Assembly: GCA_904846265.1 (NCBI GenBank)
Contig: CAJHAA010000008.1
Location: forward strand, 1 to 64,000
Direction: 5' to 3'
Length of the DNA: 64,000 bases
Source of the DNA: Psychrobacter immobilis
Lineage (GTDB): Bacteria; Pseudomonadota; Gammaproteobacteria; Pseudomonadales; Moraxellaceae
Position numbers and translations under genes: made by a program. Each line of letters starts with the position of its first letter. Position 1 is the first letter of the stretch. Shown in pieces: positions 44,956 to 58,686 of the stretch. Below the pieces are notes generated by a model. That model was not told the origin of the DNA and did not search any database. It saw only the letters and a list, made by a program, of their open reading frames with translations.

Positions 44956-45507
44956 TTACTGGCACGCTTGGCAACGACCACTCAGCTCAATCACACTGCG
45001 TTCCACGATAAAGCCAACGTCTTGCTCAGCAAAACTCATCATTTCCTGTACGGGTACACTGCTACATTCTTGTACACGCTGACATTGACCACAGATTAAA
45101 AATGCTGCGGTATGCTGGGCGCGTGGGTGACAGCAGGGCACATAAGCATTGATAGAGGTCAATTGATGTATCAAGCCTTCACTCAATAAAAACTCAAGAC
45201 TACGATAAACAGTGGGTGGCGCGACATTTTTTGGCGCTTGTTTTTTAGAGTTAAGCGCTTCGATGCTGTCATCATTGTTATTGGGCTCTGATAAGCGCAT
45301 TTGCTGCAATTGCGTGATCAAATCATATGCACCGATAGGTTTATTGGCTGCCAATACCAATTGATATATTTGCTGGCGCAATGGCGTAAAGCGTGCACCG
45401 TTCAGGCGACATTGTTCTTTTGCTGCCATTAGGCGCTCGGTCACGTCATGCGGCGTAAAGTCCTGCACATCATGTAAATGTTCGCAGACTGATAAACTGG
45501 TGGACAT
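44956..45507 (-). CDS. zur: Zinc uptake regulator Zur (Fur family)
   Basis: Zur represses zinc uptake genes when zinc is plentiful. Starting at 45507, the 183 residues follow GGAG; an upstream in-frame start would place coding sequence in the operator. The winged helix lies around residues 30-110 (ARFTPLRQQIYQLVLAANKP, PPTVYRSLEFLLSEGLIHQL). Zinc sites are visible as CCHPRAQHTAAFLICGQC and the C-terminal CQAC. A polar insert of about 20 residues (SEPNNNDDSIEALNSKKQ) precedes the recognition helix. It leads zur-znuC-znuB and faces znuA across the Zur box. Confidence 0.93.
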   Translation of the reverse strand: MSTSLSVCEHLHDVQDFTPHDVTERLMAAKEQCRLNGARFTPLRQQIYQLVLAANKPIGAYDLITQLQQMRLSEPNNNDDSIEALNSKKQAPKNVAPPTVYRSLEFLLSEGLIHQLTSINAYVPCCHPRAQHTAAFLICGQCQRVQECSSVPVQEMMSFAEQDVGFIVERSVIELSGRCQACQ

Positions 45508-45556
45508 GGTGCAAGCTCCTACAAAAAAAATGGCACTGTTATTATAGTAATTTACA

Positions 45557-45573
45557 ATGTTATAGTATAACAT
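45557..45573. promoter_or_regulatory. Zur box between zur and znuA
   Basis: ATGTTATAGTATAACAT is a perfect 17-bp palindrome centred on G45565. It agrees with the gammaproteobacterial Zur consensus (ATGTTATA-N-TATAACAT). It lies 50 bp upstream of zur and 130 bp upstream of the chosen znuA start, so Zur can repress both directions. Confidence 0.93.
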
Positions 45574-45702
45574 ACTAAAAATAAGAGCAGATAAGTGATC
45601 TTGGCTTATTTATTGATACCTTGGTGATCACTCAGATACAACAATGATAACGTCTAAATGTTTCCACTTATATTTTATCTTTCATACATTAAAGAATTTA
45701 TT

Positions 45703-46593
45703 ATGAACTCAGTTTTCAAATATTTTTTATACTCAAGCATTATACTACAGCGATGGCTCATTACGGGCATAGTTGCATTAGGCGTCTTTACTGTGAGTGC
45801 ACAAGCGGCAACAGTCAGCGTGAGTAACTACCCACTGTTTTTATTGAGTCAAGCAGTGACTGAAGGTTCACCGCCTGCCAAGCAGTTATTGCAAGCAGGG
45901 GAGGTAGGTCATCATGGCAGTATCAGCCCAGGCGATATTAAAGCCATTCAGGACAGTAAATTTGTCGTGTGGTTTGGTGAGCCATTAGAAAATAACTTGG
46001 CGGCAAGCCTTAATACCGCACCCAATGCGATTGCCTTATTTGAATTTGATGCCTTTAATCGTCATCCGCTACGTGACGTCCAAGGCAAGCCTATTGCTGG
46101 CACCTTGGATCCACATATATGGTTAGATCCTGAAAATGCCAAAGCCATGACTCGTGCCCTTGCCGTGATTCATAGCCATGCTAATCCGCAATATAAAGCA
46201 CTTTATCACGCCAATGCACAAAAATTTGCTCAGCAAATGGATAGGGGAGTGGCATCTTTCGTAAAACAAGCTAAAGGTAAGCAGCAAACCCAGCCTTATT
46301 GGGCCTATCATGATGCTTATCAATACATCGAATCCAGCACAAACCTAAAGCTTGTTGGCAGTTTAAGCACTGATCACCATCTAGCACCACGAGCAAGCCA
46401 AATACGCTGGCTAAATGAGAAGCGTCCAGCCAAGCAAATGTGTCTGGTTAGCCCAAGTCAACCAGGCAAAGGTCTACTCGCTAAGTTACAGCCTGTAAAA
46501 ACCACTGTGCAACCTGAAGATATGAGCAATAGTAAAGACTTTGTGAGTGGTTGGCAGACGATGGCACAGCAAATCTATCAATGTATATCGTAG
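45703..46593 (+). CDS. znuA: High-affinity zinc ABC transporter, periplasmic binding protein
   Basis: ZnuA captures Zn2+ in the periplasm for ZnuBC. From 45703 the 296 residues have a signal peptide ending VSAQA. Ligand regions are visible: VGHHGSISPGD, DPHIWLDPENA, WAYHDAYQ and STDHHLAPRAS. The long His-rich loop of enteric ZnuA is absent. The start is uncertain: an ATG at 45658 adds 15 residues, and neither has a strong ribosome site. The gene is divergent from zur and faces the Zur box. Confidence 0.9.
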   Translation: MNSVFKYFLYSSIILQRWLITGIVALGVFTVSAQAATVSVSNYPLFLLSQAVTEGSPPAKQLLQAGEVGHHGSISPGDIKAIQDSKFVVWFGEPLENNLAASLNTAPNAIALFEFDAFNRHPLRDVQGKPIAGTLDPHIWLDPENAKAMTRALAVIHSHANPQYKALYHANAQKFAQQMDRGVASFVKQAKGKQQTQPYWAYHDAYQYIESSTNLKLVGSLSTDHHLAPRASQIRWLNEKRPAKQMCLVSPSQPGKGLLAKLQPVKTTVQPEDMSNSKDFVSGWQTMAQQIYQCIS

Positions 46594-46884
46594 GATAACT
46601 GATTAACCATAGTGGCTTGCAACGCTTGAGAAGCCATTATGTAGTCATACTTTGGGTGTTATCCATTGGTCAGTAACTATGATGTTTATGAGTGATTCAG
46701 CTAGGTCACTGATAAAAGGTATATTTTTCTTGCTTAAAGGTGGTATGCCCCTTATAATAAGTGGCGTTTTATTTTGGTTAAAAGGTAACACCTGTAGAGT
46801 GAGCCGTTCACGGATAAAAGTGTCGCGACGATGTTATATTGCCACCTTATCCCAATGCTGTAAGGCTATAGGATTGCATTACCG

Positions 46885-47283
46885 ATGACCAAGCCTGCCA
46901 AACGCACACAAAAAGATAAAATTGGCATCTATATCAAACGCCAAGCGTGGATATTATTTATCCTTATTATTATTGCTTGGGCTTTAGATACCAGTTGGCT
47001 ACATAGTGAACTTACTGTCGCAAAAAGCGCCGCTATTGGTGCGCTACTCAGTTTTGCTACCCAAGCTGTATTTGCTTTTTTTATCTTTTGGTACACTGGA
47101 TATCGCGCGCGCCAACATATTGTTAGCCAGCTATATCGAGGTCAAATGGCCAAATGGCTATTGACTGTGTTTGGTTTCGCACTAATTTTTATTACCGTAC
47201 AACCCCTATCTGCGCCTGCGCTGTTTATCGGTTTTATGGTAATGCAAATTAGTCACAGTTGGATGTTGTGGCATATACGCTAG
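46885..47283 (+). CDS. atpI: ATP synthase subunit I-like protein
   Basis: The 132-residue membrane protein has four hydrophobic segments with charged ends, fitting AtpI, the accessory protein that helps assemble the c-ring. The pattern ALDTSWLHSELTVAKSAAIG and FIFWYTGYRARQ near residue 70 is of that family. It lies upstream of atpB as expected, but 684 bp away, far more than usual, and with a terminator between. Confidence 0.85.
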   Translation: MTKPAKRTQKDKIGIYIKRQAWILFILIIIAWALDTSWLHSELTVAKSAAIGALLSFATQAVFAFFIFWYTGYRARQHIVSQLYRGQMAKWLLTVFGFALIFITVQPLSAPALFIGFMVMQISHSWMLWHIR

Positions 47284-48834
<1,551 letters not shown>

Positions 48835-48849
48835 TTAGACATTCAATAG

Positions 48850-49116
<267 letters not shown>

Positions 49117-49233
49117 TCAGAAAGCTCAGTTGTAAATGTTTGGTAGTCAAAGTTTGTATCTTAACCATAGCCAAAGTTTGGCTATCAAATATGATCAATG
49201 AAACTGATTTTTCATTAACAAAGAGGTGATCAC

Positions 49234-49704
49234 GTGAATATCAATTCTACCCTCATCGGTCAAGCCATTGCTTTTGCAATCTTTGTGATGTTCTGCATGA
49301 AATTCGTGTGGCCACCACTTATTGGTGCCATCAATGAGCGTCAGCGTAAAATTGCTGAAGGCCTGAATGCCGCAGAAAAAGCAAAAGCAGATCTGGCGAC
49401 CGCTGAGCAAGACGTCCAGCAGGAGCTTGATCTTGCAAAGACCAAAGCTGCTGCTTTAATCGAGCAAGCGAACAAGAGTGCCAACCAGCTTGTCGAAGAT
49501 GCAAAAATGCAGGCCCAAGTGGAAGGCGAGCGCATTCGTCAACAAGCGCAAGCGTCTATCGACCAAGAAATCAATCAAGCGCGTGAATCATTACGTGCCC
49601 AAGTTGCTGAACTGGCTGTACTTGGTGCAGAAAAGATTTTGCAAGACAAAGTCGATGTGCAAAAACATGCCAGTATGTTAGACCAACTGGCGGCAAAGCT
49701 GTAA
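49234..49704 (+). CDS. atpF: ATP synthase F0 subunit b
   Basis: The 156 residues have one N-terminal membrane segment (about 7-28) and then a long charged coiled coil that forms the peripheral stalk. The start is GTG with GAGGTG upstream. The length is standard. Spacing to atpH is 13 bp. Confidence 0.95.
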   Translation: MNINSTLIGQAIAFAIFVMFCMKFVWPPLIGAINERQRKIAEGLNAAEKAKADLATAEQDVQQELDLAKTKAAALIEQANKSANQLVEDAKMQAQVEGERIRQQAQASIDQEINQARESLRAQVAELAVLGAEKILQDKVDVQKHASMLDQLAAKL

Positions 49705-49717
49705 CTGTGAGGATATA

Positions 49718-50341
49718 ATGGCTGACTTATCAACCTTAGCACGACCCTACGCTAAAGCCGCGTTTGACTATGCCAACGAAAACGGGGCCGTAAACGAGTG
49801 GGAAAATTTCTTGTTTGTCGCCAGTGCAATTGTCAATGACAAAGCGTTCCGTACATGGCTAGAAAATCCAGCCGTTACGGCTGAGCATAAGTCAGCTGCT
49901 TTGGTTGATCTTTATGACTCACAAGTGGCTGGTGATAGCGACTCTGCTTTTAAACAGCTACTAGGCGAGAGCAAAGGCTCTCGTTATGGTAATAGTATTA
50001 GCTATCCTAAAGTGTCACCAGCGCTCAATAATTTTATTAAGCAGTTGGCGCAGCAAGAGCGTCTGGCGCTGCTTCCTGAAGTTTATGAGCATTATCGCCG
50101 CCACAAGGCAATAAGCTTAAAGCAGCTTGATGCTTACGTGACCTCTGCCTATCCATTGACTGACGCTCAGCGTGAAATGCTTCAAACGCGCCTTGCTGCA
50201 TCGTTAAATGCTAGTGTGGTGATTCATGAGTTGGTCGATCCAAGTCTATTGGCAGGCGCTACCATCAAAGTCGGTGACAAAATCATTGATGATTCGATGC
50301 GCGGCAAGTTACAACAGTTAAAAACACAGCTAACGGCCTAA
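49718..50341 (+). CDS. atpH: ATP synthase F1 subunit delta
   Basis: Delta joins the peripheral stalk to F1. This copy has 207 residues, about 30 more than the usual 177-180. The family start [13 protein letters not shown] and the C-terminal [27 protein letters not shown] are normal. The extra length lies around residues 68-97 ([20 protein letters not shown] region), between the two halves. It does not look like a frameshift since both ends remain in frame. Confidence 0.93.
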   Translation: MADLSTLARPYAKAAFDYANENGAVNEWENFLFVASAIVNDKAFRTWLENPAVTAEHKSAALVDLYDSQVAGDSDSAFKQLLGESKGSRYGNSISYPKVSPALNNFIKQLAQQERLALLPEVYEHYRRHKAISLKQLDAYVTSAYPLTDAQREMLQTRLAASLNASVVIHELVDPSLLAGATIKVGDKIIDDSMRGKLQQLKTQLTA

Positions 50342-50434
50342 TGCCATTTACCAGCGCAGTCATCTATGATTTGCGTGAAAGTAAGAGCATTTAAGTCAGT
50401 GGGCGGGTTATCATAAATTAAAGGAAACAAGGCA

Positions 50435-51979
50435 ATGCAACAATTGAATCCAGCGGAAATCAGTAACCTGATTAAGCAGCGTATTCAAGACCTTGATGCG
50501 GGTGCAACTGCAAAGAATGAAGGCACGATTGTCAAAGTATCTGACGGTATCGTGCAGATTCATGGTCTTGAAGATGCCATGTACGGCGAAATGATTGAGT
50601 TTGAAGGCGAAATCTATGGAATGGCGCTTAACTTAGAGCGTGATTCTGTCGGCGCGGTAGTACTTGGTGATTACCTAAAGCTGCAAGAAGGTCAAAAAGC
50701 CTATTGTACTGGTCGTATTCTTGAAGTACCAGTAGGTCCTGAGCTGCTAGGCCGTGTTGTTGACGCCTTGGGAAATCCTATTGATGGCAAAGGTCCTATC
50801 GATGCCAAAATGACTGATAAAGTCGAAAAAATCGCCCCAGGCGTTATTGATCGTCAGTCAGTAGATCAACCAGTAATGACGGGTTATAAAGCCGTTGATA
50901 CTATGATTCCAATTGGTCGTGGTCAGCGTGAGCTTATCATTGGTGACCGTCAGACGGGTAAAACCGCGATGGCTATCGATGCGATCATCGCGCAGAAATC
51001 ATCTGGTATCAAGTGTGTATACGTCGCAATCGGTCAGAAACGTTCTACCATTGCAAACGTCGTACGCAAGCTTGAGCAAACTGGTGCATTAGCATATACC
51101 ACGGTTGTGGTTGCATCAGCATCAGAGCCAGCAGCACTACAGTATATTGCACCGTATTCAGGTTGTACGATGGGCGAATACTTCCGTGACCGCGGTGAAG
51201 ACGCACTGATTGTATTTGATGACTTATCAAAACAAGCCGTTGCTTATCGTCAAATTTCACTATTGCTACGTCGTCCGCCAGGTCGTGAAGCGTATCCTGG
51301 TGATGTATTCTATTTACATTCACGTTTACTTGAGCGTGCATCACGCGTAAACGCGGCGTACGTAGAAAAATTCACCAACGGTGAAGTAGTTGGTAAAACC
51401 GGTTCTTTGACCGCACTGCCAATTATTGAAACCCAAGCTGGTGACGTATCTGCATTCGTACCGACTAACGTGATTTCAATCACCGATGGTCAGATTTTCT
51501 TAGAATCAAGCCTATTCAACTCAGGTATCCGTCCAGCAGTTAACGCTGGTATCTCGGTATCTCGTGTGGGCGGGGCAGCTCAGACTAAGATCATCAAGAA
51601 GCTATCTGGTGGTATCCGTACTGCACTAGCTCAGTATCGTGAACTGGCCGCCTTTGCTCAGTTTGCATCAGATCTTGATGACGCGACTCGCGAACAGCTT
51701 GATCATGGTGAGCGTGTGACTGAATTGATGAAGCAGAAGCAGTATCAGCCAATGTCAATCTCTGAGCAAGCTGCAGTTATCTATGCATCGAATGAAGGCT
51801 TTTTAGCGGACGTTCCTGTCGAAAAAATCGGTTCTTTTGAAGAAGCTTACTTACGCTATATGCATGATGAGCAAAGTGAATTGATGCGTGAGATTGATGA
51901 TACTGCGAATTATAATGATGATATCGCAGGTCGTTTGAAGTCATCTTTAGAGACCTTTAAACAAAATCACAGTTATTAA
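50435..51979 (+). CDS. atpA: ATP synthase F1 subunit alpha
   Basis: The 514-residue protein shows Walker [12 protein letters not shown] (about residues 169-179), the Arg finger region and the family end. It forms the non-catalytic nucleotide site of F1. It lies within atpBEFHAGDC, 93 bp after atpH. A 226-bp spacer with two large hairpins separates it from atpG. Confidence 0.97.
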   Translation: MQQLNPAEISNLIKQRIQDLDAGATAKNEGTIVKVSDGIVQIHGLEDAMYGEMIEFEGEIYGMALNLERDSVGAVVLGDYLKLQEGQKAYCTGRILEVPVGPELLGRVVDALGNPIDGKGPIDAKMTDKVEKIAPGVIDRQSVDQPVMTGYKAVDTMIPIGRGQRELIIGDRQTGKTAMAIDAIIAQKSSGIKCVYVAIGQKRSTIANVVRKLEQTGALAYTTVVVASASEPAALQYIAPYSGCTMGEYFRDRGEDALIVFDDLSKQAVAYRQISLLLRRPPGREAYPGDVFYLHSRLLERASRVNAAYVEKFTNGEVVGKTGSLTALPIIETQAGDVSAFVPTNVISITDGQIFLESSLFNSGIRPAVNAGISVSRVGGAAQTKIIKKLSGGIRTALAQYRELAAFAQFASDLDDATREQLDHGERVTELMKQKQYQPMSISEQAAVIYASNEGFLADVPVEKIGSFEEAYLRYMHDEQSELMREIDDTANYNDDIAGRLKSSLETFKQNHSY

Positions 51980-52028
51980 TTTAACGGGTTAAGCCGAATT
52001 GGTTATGGCTGTCTTTGATGGCTGATAA

Positions 52029-52074
52029 AGTGGCGCATTGTCTTGTATTTTTTTATTAAGACAGTAGCGCCACT
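52029..52074 (+). other. Stem-loop in the atpA-atpG spacer
   Basis: AGTGGCGC (52029-52036) pairs with GCGCCACT (52067-52074), and inside it TGTCTT (52039-52044) pairs with AAGACA (52058-52063). The apical loop contains a T run. The placement within the operon suggests control of mRNA stability or of the relative amount of alpha and gamma; an internal terminator is less likely because the T run is inside the loop. Confidence 0.6.
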
Positions 52075-52100
52075 GTTCTAACCATTGACGGTATTAGATC

Positions 52101-52171
52101 GCGTCATGCACAAAATATATAACATTAATTTGTTAGATCGATGTTATATACTAAATAATTGTCGCATGCGC
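52101..52171 (+). other. Second long stem-loop in the atpA-atpG spacer
   Basis: GCGTCATGC (52101-52109) pairs with GCATGCGC (52164-52171) with one bulge. Inside it TATATAACAT (52116-52125) pairs with ATGTTATATA (52141-52150). TTAGATCG occurs twice, at 52094-52101 and 52133-52140. It ends 35 bp before the atpG start. Confidence 0.55.
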
Positions 52172-52205
52172 CAATGCTTTTTAACCCTCTTATATTGGAA
52201 TCATT

Positions 52206-54571
<2,366 letters not shown>

Positions 54572-54675
54572 GTTGTGTTAGCATTTGCTAAAGGGCAGAT
54601 AGACCATAAGAAGTCTATTTGCCAGTTAGTAACGCCTCGCAGTTTTGATTGTGTTTTGATCGTAAGGAGTTAAGT

Positions 54676-55092
54676 ATGGCAACGTTACAATGTCGCGTCG
54701 TAAGTGCTCGTGAAGAGTTGTATTCAGGCGAAATTAGCATGTTAATAGCTACTGGTACCGAAGGCGAGATTGGTGTATTGCCAGGTCACACACCGCTTAT
54801 TACTTTGTTAAAACCGGGTGCGATGCGAGTGCAAACACCAAACGGTGAAGAAGAAGTGATTTATGTATCAGGCGGTGTTTTAGAAGTACAGCCGAAGATG
54901 GTTACCGTATTGGCTGATACAGCGATGCGTGCACATAACCTTGATGAAAGCAAAATTGTCGAAGCACGTAAAAAGGCTGAGCAGATGCTGGTTAATCAAT
55001 CGGATACTGTACAAACTAATGCAGCTTTAGCATCATTAGCAGAGTCTGTGGCACAGCTACAGACTATCCGTAAGTACAAAAACCGCGCTTAA
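54676..55092 (+). CDS. atpC: ATP synthase F1 subunit epsilon
   Basis: Epsilon links the rotor to the c-ring and can inhibit ATP hydrolysis. The ATG at 54676 is chosen because AAGGAG lies 7 bases upstream and it matches the family start; a longer reading frame begins nine codons earlier. The 138 residues have the N-terminal beta sandwich (LPGHTPLITLLKPGAMRV) and two C-terminal helices. A strong terminator follows. Confidence 0.96.
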   Translation: MATLQCRVVSAREELYSGEISMLIATGTEGEIGVLPGHTPLITLLKPGAMRVQTPNGEEEVIYVSGGVLEVQPKMVTVLADTAMRAHNLDESKIVEARKKAEQMLVNQSDTVQTNAALASLAESVAQLQTIRKYKNRA

Positions 55093-55136
55093 TTTTTTGT
55101 GGAAAATTTTAGAGTTTCCTTTTGACTCTTACCACA

Positions 55137-55177
55137 GACATAAAAAAACAGTCCATTATGGGCTGTTTTTTTATGTC
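55137..55177 (+). terminator. Terminator of the atp operon
   Basis: A long stem from 55137 to 55177 includes ACAGTCC and GGGCTGT (one G-U pair) around loop ATTAT, extended by runs of A and T and a GACAT/ATGTC base. It ends the atp transcript after atpC. Confidence 0.9.
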
Positions 55178-55764
55178 TATTATTTAATATTCTATGCTTT
55201 TTGATCGAGGATAAATACACGATTTATGATGCAATTTCGAGCTCAACAGCCAGTTTTGTTATATATGAGTGTTAACTAACTATGCATACATGAACTATGC
55301 ATTTACTAAACATGTATCTACTAATCATGTATCGAATGATAATAAATAATACTGGGATAATAGATGAAAAAGTCACTGGCAGCAAAGGTGATATCTCGCT
55401 ATATTAGACGTAACAGGAATACAAGTATCGTTATCAATCAAGTATTTTATCGCTGTGCGCTACATTAAGATTGGCTACTTATAGAAATTCAGGTGAGGAA
55501 AGGGTCGTAAAAAAACATTTCACTTGCTATTATTTGTATAAAGCTCATAATTTTTGGACGTAAACTAAAGTTTTAATGGGTATAGTTTATAGGTTTTGTT
55601 AACGACTATAAGCTATAGTATAGGAAGCTGTATGTTTAATAGTATACTGTGCTACCAAGTTTGTAACAGCTATACCAACATCAATTGTGCCACTTAATGG
55701 TGCTATTAATTTTACCGCTCTTACTTTTACTGCTTTTAAATGAGATGTATTAGAGGATATAACA
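55178..55764. other. Region between the atp operon and bfmR, with short tandem repeats
   Basis: No gene is seen in this 587-bp gap. Around 55278-55334 four imperfect units of 12-15 bases follow each other (for example ACTAAACATGTATCT and ACTAATCATGTATCG). ACTATAAGCTATAGT (55605-55619) is a palindrome 145 bp upstream of bfmR and may bind a regulator, possibly BfmR itself. Confidence 0.5.
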
Positions 55765-56481
55765 ATGACAACGAATGAAGAAGACAACACCCCCCGAATT
55801 TTGATTGTTGAGGATGATGAGCGTCTGGCCATGTTGACTCAAGATTACTTGGTCAAAAATGGTTTAGAAGTCGCTATCGAAACCGATGGTAATCGTGCTA
55901 TTCGTCGCATCGTCAGTGAACAACCAGATTTGGTCGTACTTGATGTCATGCTTCCTGGTAGCGATGGACTGACGGTATGTCGTGAAGTACGCCCGCATTA
56001 TCAGAATCCTATTTTGATGCTGACTGCGCGTACTGAAGATATGGATCAGGTACTGGGTCTTGAGATGGGTGCTGATGATTATGTCGCTAAACCTGCTCAG
56101 CCACGTGTCTTGCTAGCACGTATTCGTGCGTTATTACGTCGCTCAGAAAATGCCCCATCAGAAGATGTACCACAGCGCCTAGAATTTGGTGAACTGGTCA
56201 TCGACAATGGCGGTCGTTCAGTGAATTTAGGTGATGAGTTGGTTGATTTCACCAGTGCTGAATATGACTTATTATGGTTGCTTGCTTCTAATGCGGGTCG
56301 AATTCTTTCGCGTGAAGATATCTTCGAGCGTCTACGTGGTATTGAATATGACGGTCAAGATCGTTCAATTGACGTTCGTATCTCACGCATTCGTCCAAAA
56401 ATCGGTGATGATCCAGAAAATCCAAAACGTATCAAAACCGTTCGTAGTAAAGGGTATTTGTTCGTTAAAGAAGGCAACTAA
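55765..56481 (+). CDS. bfmR: BfmR response regulator (OmpR/RstA family)
   Basis: The 238-residue protein has a receiver domain (VEDDERLAMLT start, phosphorylated Asp in LVVLDVMLPG near 60, Lys in GADDYVAKPAQP) and an OmpR-type winged helix with FTSAEYDLLWLLASNAGRI and IRPKIGDDPENPKRIKTVRS. It closely resembles Acinetobacter BfmR, which governs envelope, biofilm and pilus genes. A terminator lies between it and bfmS, so the two may not be fully coupled. Confidence 0.93.
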   Translation: MTTNEEDNTPRILIVEDDERLAMLTQDYLVKNGLEVAIETDGNRAIRRIVSEQPDLVVLDVMLPGSDGLTVCREVRPHYQNPILMLTARTEDMDQVLGLEMGADDYVAKPAQPRVLLARIRALLRRSENAPSEDVPQRLEFGELVIDNGGRSVNLGDELVDFTSAEYDLLWLLASNAGRILSREDIFERLRGIEYDGQDRSIDVRISRIRPKIGDDPENPKRIKTVRSKGYLFVKEGN

Positions 56482-56529
56482 GTTAATTTTGCTCCGGCAA
56501 TGGCTTATTGCTCATTAGCGTGACCAAAG

Positions 56530-56555
56530 AAACCAGCAACTAGGCTGGTTTTTTT
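56530..56555 (+). terminator. Terminator between bfmR and bfmS
   Basis: AACCAGC (56531-56537) pairs with GCTGGTT (56544-56550) with loop AACTAG and is followed by T. It would stop most transcription from bfmR, so bfmS probably has its own promoter in the 230 bp that follow. Confidence 0.85.
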
Positions 56556-56795
56556 GTGGCTAAATTTTAATTTTTGAACTTAAATACAGCGTTATGTGGT
56601 TTAATTAAGCAATTATTGCGGGTGCTGCCTAAATATACATGAGGCAAATGGATTTTAGGTGATGCTCAGTTATAAATTAAAATACAGCAGCCAGAATGGT
56701 TTTTTATTCAACAGTGTTTGATATCATTTATCACGCAGCGCTTGTTTGCTGAATGATGTCGGCAGTTTTTCTTCATTAAGTTGGTTACGGCACGT

Positions 56796-58484
56796 ATGTC
56801 ATTAGTCTCTTCTTTAAAACACAGTATCTTTGTTCGTATTTATGCTGGGCTACTCATAGTCTGTTTGTGTGTGGCATTATTTGCTCAACTGTTGATGGAT
56901 ACCATCAACAAAGAGCGCGTCCAATCCTACCGTGAAAACATGGCAACAGGGGCTTTTCATCTGGTGAGTGAAGGTATCGCTCATCAGGAAAATGAAGAGC
57001 AGCGTGAATATTGGTTGTCTGATGCCAGTAGTTTATTTGGTTCAGAATTCAAAGTTTTGCCTATTGATGAAGTGGACTTTAATGCCAGTGAACTGCGGCG
57101 TTTTGAAAATGGCAATACGGTCGTTCGTTATACCGAGCAACCTGTTTATGCCGATGTGTATTATCGTCTACCAGACAATCAAAGTGTTTTGACCGCCAGA
57201 ATATCGCAAGTGACTGAGCAGCAAGTACGGGCAATCGCTGTGTTTTTATTGGATGATTTGTCTTACTATGTGACGTTATCTGACAAGCGTGCCCGTTTGG
57301 CTGAACTGGAAAAAAAGTTTTCCTTTCCTTTAGAGTTTAAAGCCGTCAATACACTGGATTTGGATACCGATCAGCTTGCACGATTACGCCGAGATGAAGT
57401 GGTTATTTCCTTACAAGATACCAATAGCAGTAAAAGTAATTCGGCTATTAGAGTAGTGGTGCCTTCTGAAATCAATGACATGGCGATATTGATTGGTCCG
57501 GTGCCATTATTCAACTGGTTCCCACTTAATCTGATTATTAGTATGATTCTTATCAGCATGTTTTTGATCAGCTTAGGCGTGTATGCGTTGATTTTTCCAC
57601 TTGAGCGTAAGTTGCAGTTGATTCAGGTTGGCGTCAATGAAGTGAGTAAAGGTAATCTTGAAAGTCAAGTTCAAGTAATTGGGCAGGATGAAATTGCCCG
57701 TTTAGCCGCGACTTTTAATGCCATGACCTCGCATATCAAGCGTTTGATTGAATCGCAGCGCGAGTTGACACGAGCGGTATCACATGAGCTGCGTACACCG
57801 GTGGCTCGTATCCGTTTTGCCGTTGATATGCTGGCTGATACGGATGACGAAGACTCACGTTTTATGCAGCGTGATTTTATTGATGAAGATATCGAAGCAC
57901 TTAATGGCTTGATTGATGAGATTTTGACTTATGCCAAGTTAGAGGAAGGCTCACCAAAGCTGGATTTAGAACCAGTCAATCTTAGAGAGTTATTGGAGCA
58001 GATTGAGCGTGAAACCAATGCCTTGGGTAAGCCTATCAAAATAGTGACCAAGCTGCCGAATGCTAAAGTAACCGCTGTCGCAGATAGGCGTTATTTACAC
58101 CGTGTGATTCAAAATCTGGCGGGCAATGCCTTACGTTATGCAGAGACCACGATTATCATTAGTGCTGGCGTCAGAAAGGGCAATGCTTTTGTTAGTGTTG
58201 AGGATGATGGTCATGGTATTCCAGAAGCAGATCGCGAAAAGGTTTTTATTCCATTTTCACGCTTAGATGACAGTCGCACACGCGCCTCAGGCGGCTATGG
58301 TTTAGGCTTGTCTATTGTATCGCGCATTGCCTTTTGGTTTAATGGCAGTATGAAAGTCGATGAGAGCCGAGAGCTTGGCGGTGCACGATTTGTCATGACG
58401 TGGCCTATCAAACCACTGACACAAATTTTGGCTGCTGATGAACTGACGCAAGAAAAAAGCGAGCGTGGTTTTGAAGATAAATAA
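56796..58484 (+). CDS. bfmS: BfmS sensor histidine kinase
   Basis: The 562-residue kinase matches Acinetobacter BfmS: a membrane segment near residues 13-35, a periplasmic sensor to about 240, a second segment, a HAMP domain, the phospho-acceptor HELRTPVARIRFAV and an ATPase with VEDDGHGIP and GYGLGLSIV. The ATG at 56796 is preferred over an upstream TTG. It lies 314 bp after bfmR, with a terminator between. It senses an envelope signal that is not known. Confidence 0.92.
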   Translation: MSLVSSLKHSIFVRIYAGLLIVCLCVALFAQLLMDTINKERVQSYRENMATGAFHLVSEGIAHQENEEQREYWLSDASSLFGSEFKVLPIDEVDFNASELRRFENGNTVVRYTEQPVYADVYYRLPDNQSVLTARISQVTEQQVRAIAVFLLDDLSYYVTLSDKRARLAELEKKFSFPLEFKAVNTLDLDTDQLARLRRDEVVISLQDTNSSKSNSAIRVVVPSEINDMAILIGPVPLFNWFPLNLIISMILISMFLISLGVYALIFPLERKLQLIQVGVNEVSKGNLESQVQVIGQDEIARLAATFNAMTSHIKRLIESQRELTRAVSHELRTPVARIRFAVDMLADTDDEDSRFMQRDFIDEDIEALNGLIDEILTYAKLEEGSPKLDLEPVNLRELLEQIERETNALGKPIKIVTKLPNAKVTAVADRRYLHRVIQNLAGNALRYAETTIIISAGVRKGNAFVSVEDDGHGIPEADREKVFIPFSRLDDSRTRASGGYGLGLSIVSRIAFWFNGSMKVDESRELGGARFVMTWPIKPLTQILAADELTQEKSERGFEDK

Positions 58485-58686
58485 TGCCACTGCACCAGAT
58501 TGTCGTTATTTTTTAGTATAAAAATAGCAGCATCAATTAAGCAGTGTGTGACAAATAAACTTGCTCAATTTCTAAGCAGTGTTCTCAATTTCATGTTTAG
58601 AATGAATACACACCTTAGGTAGAATTGTCGGTTAATTTTTATTATTAGCGGTTTGAATATAGCTTTAAATCAGAGGAGGGCAAAGG

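Noticed and set aside
45508..45573. N-terminal extension of zur by 22 codons
   Set aside because: It would run through the Zur box; the start at 45507 has a GGAG site at good spacing.
46652..46888. Open frame of 78 residues between znuA and atpI
   Set aside because: It has no ribosome binding site, ends overlapping the atpI start and has an unlikely composition; it looks like chance.
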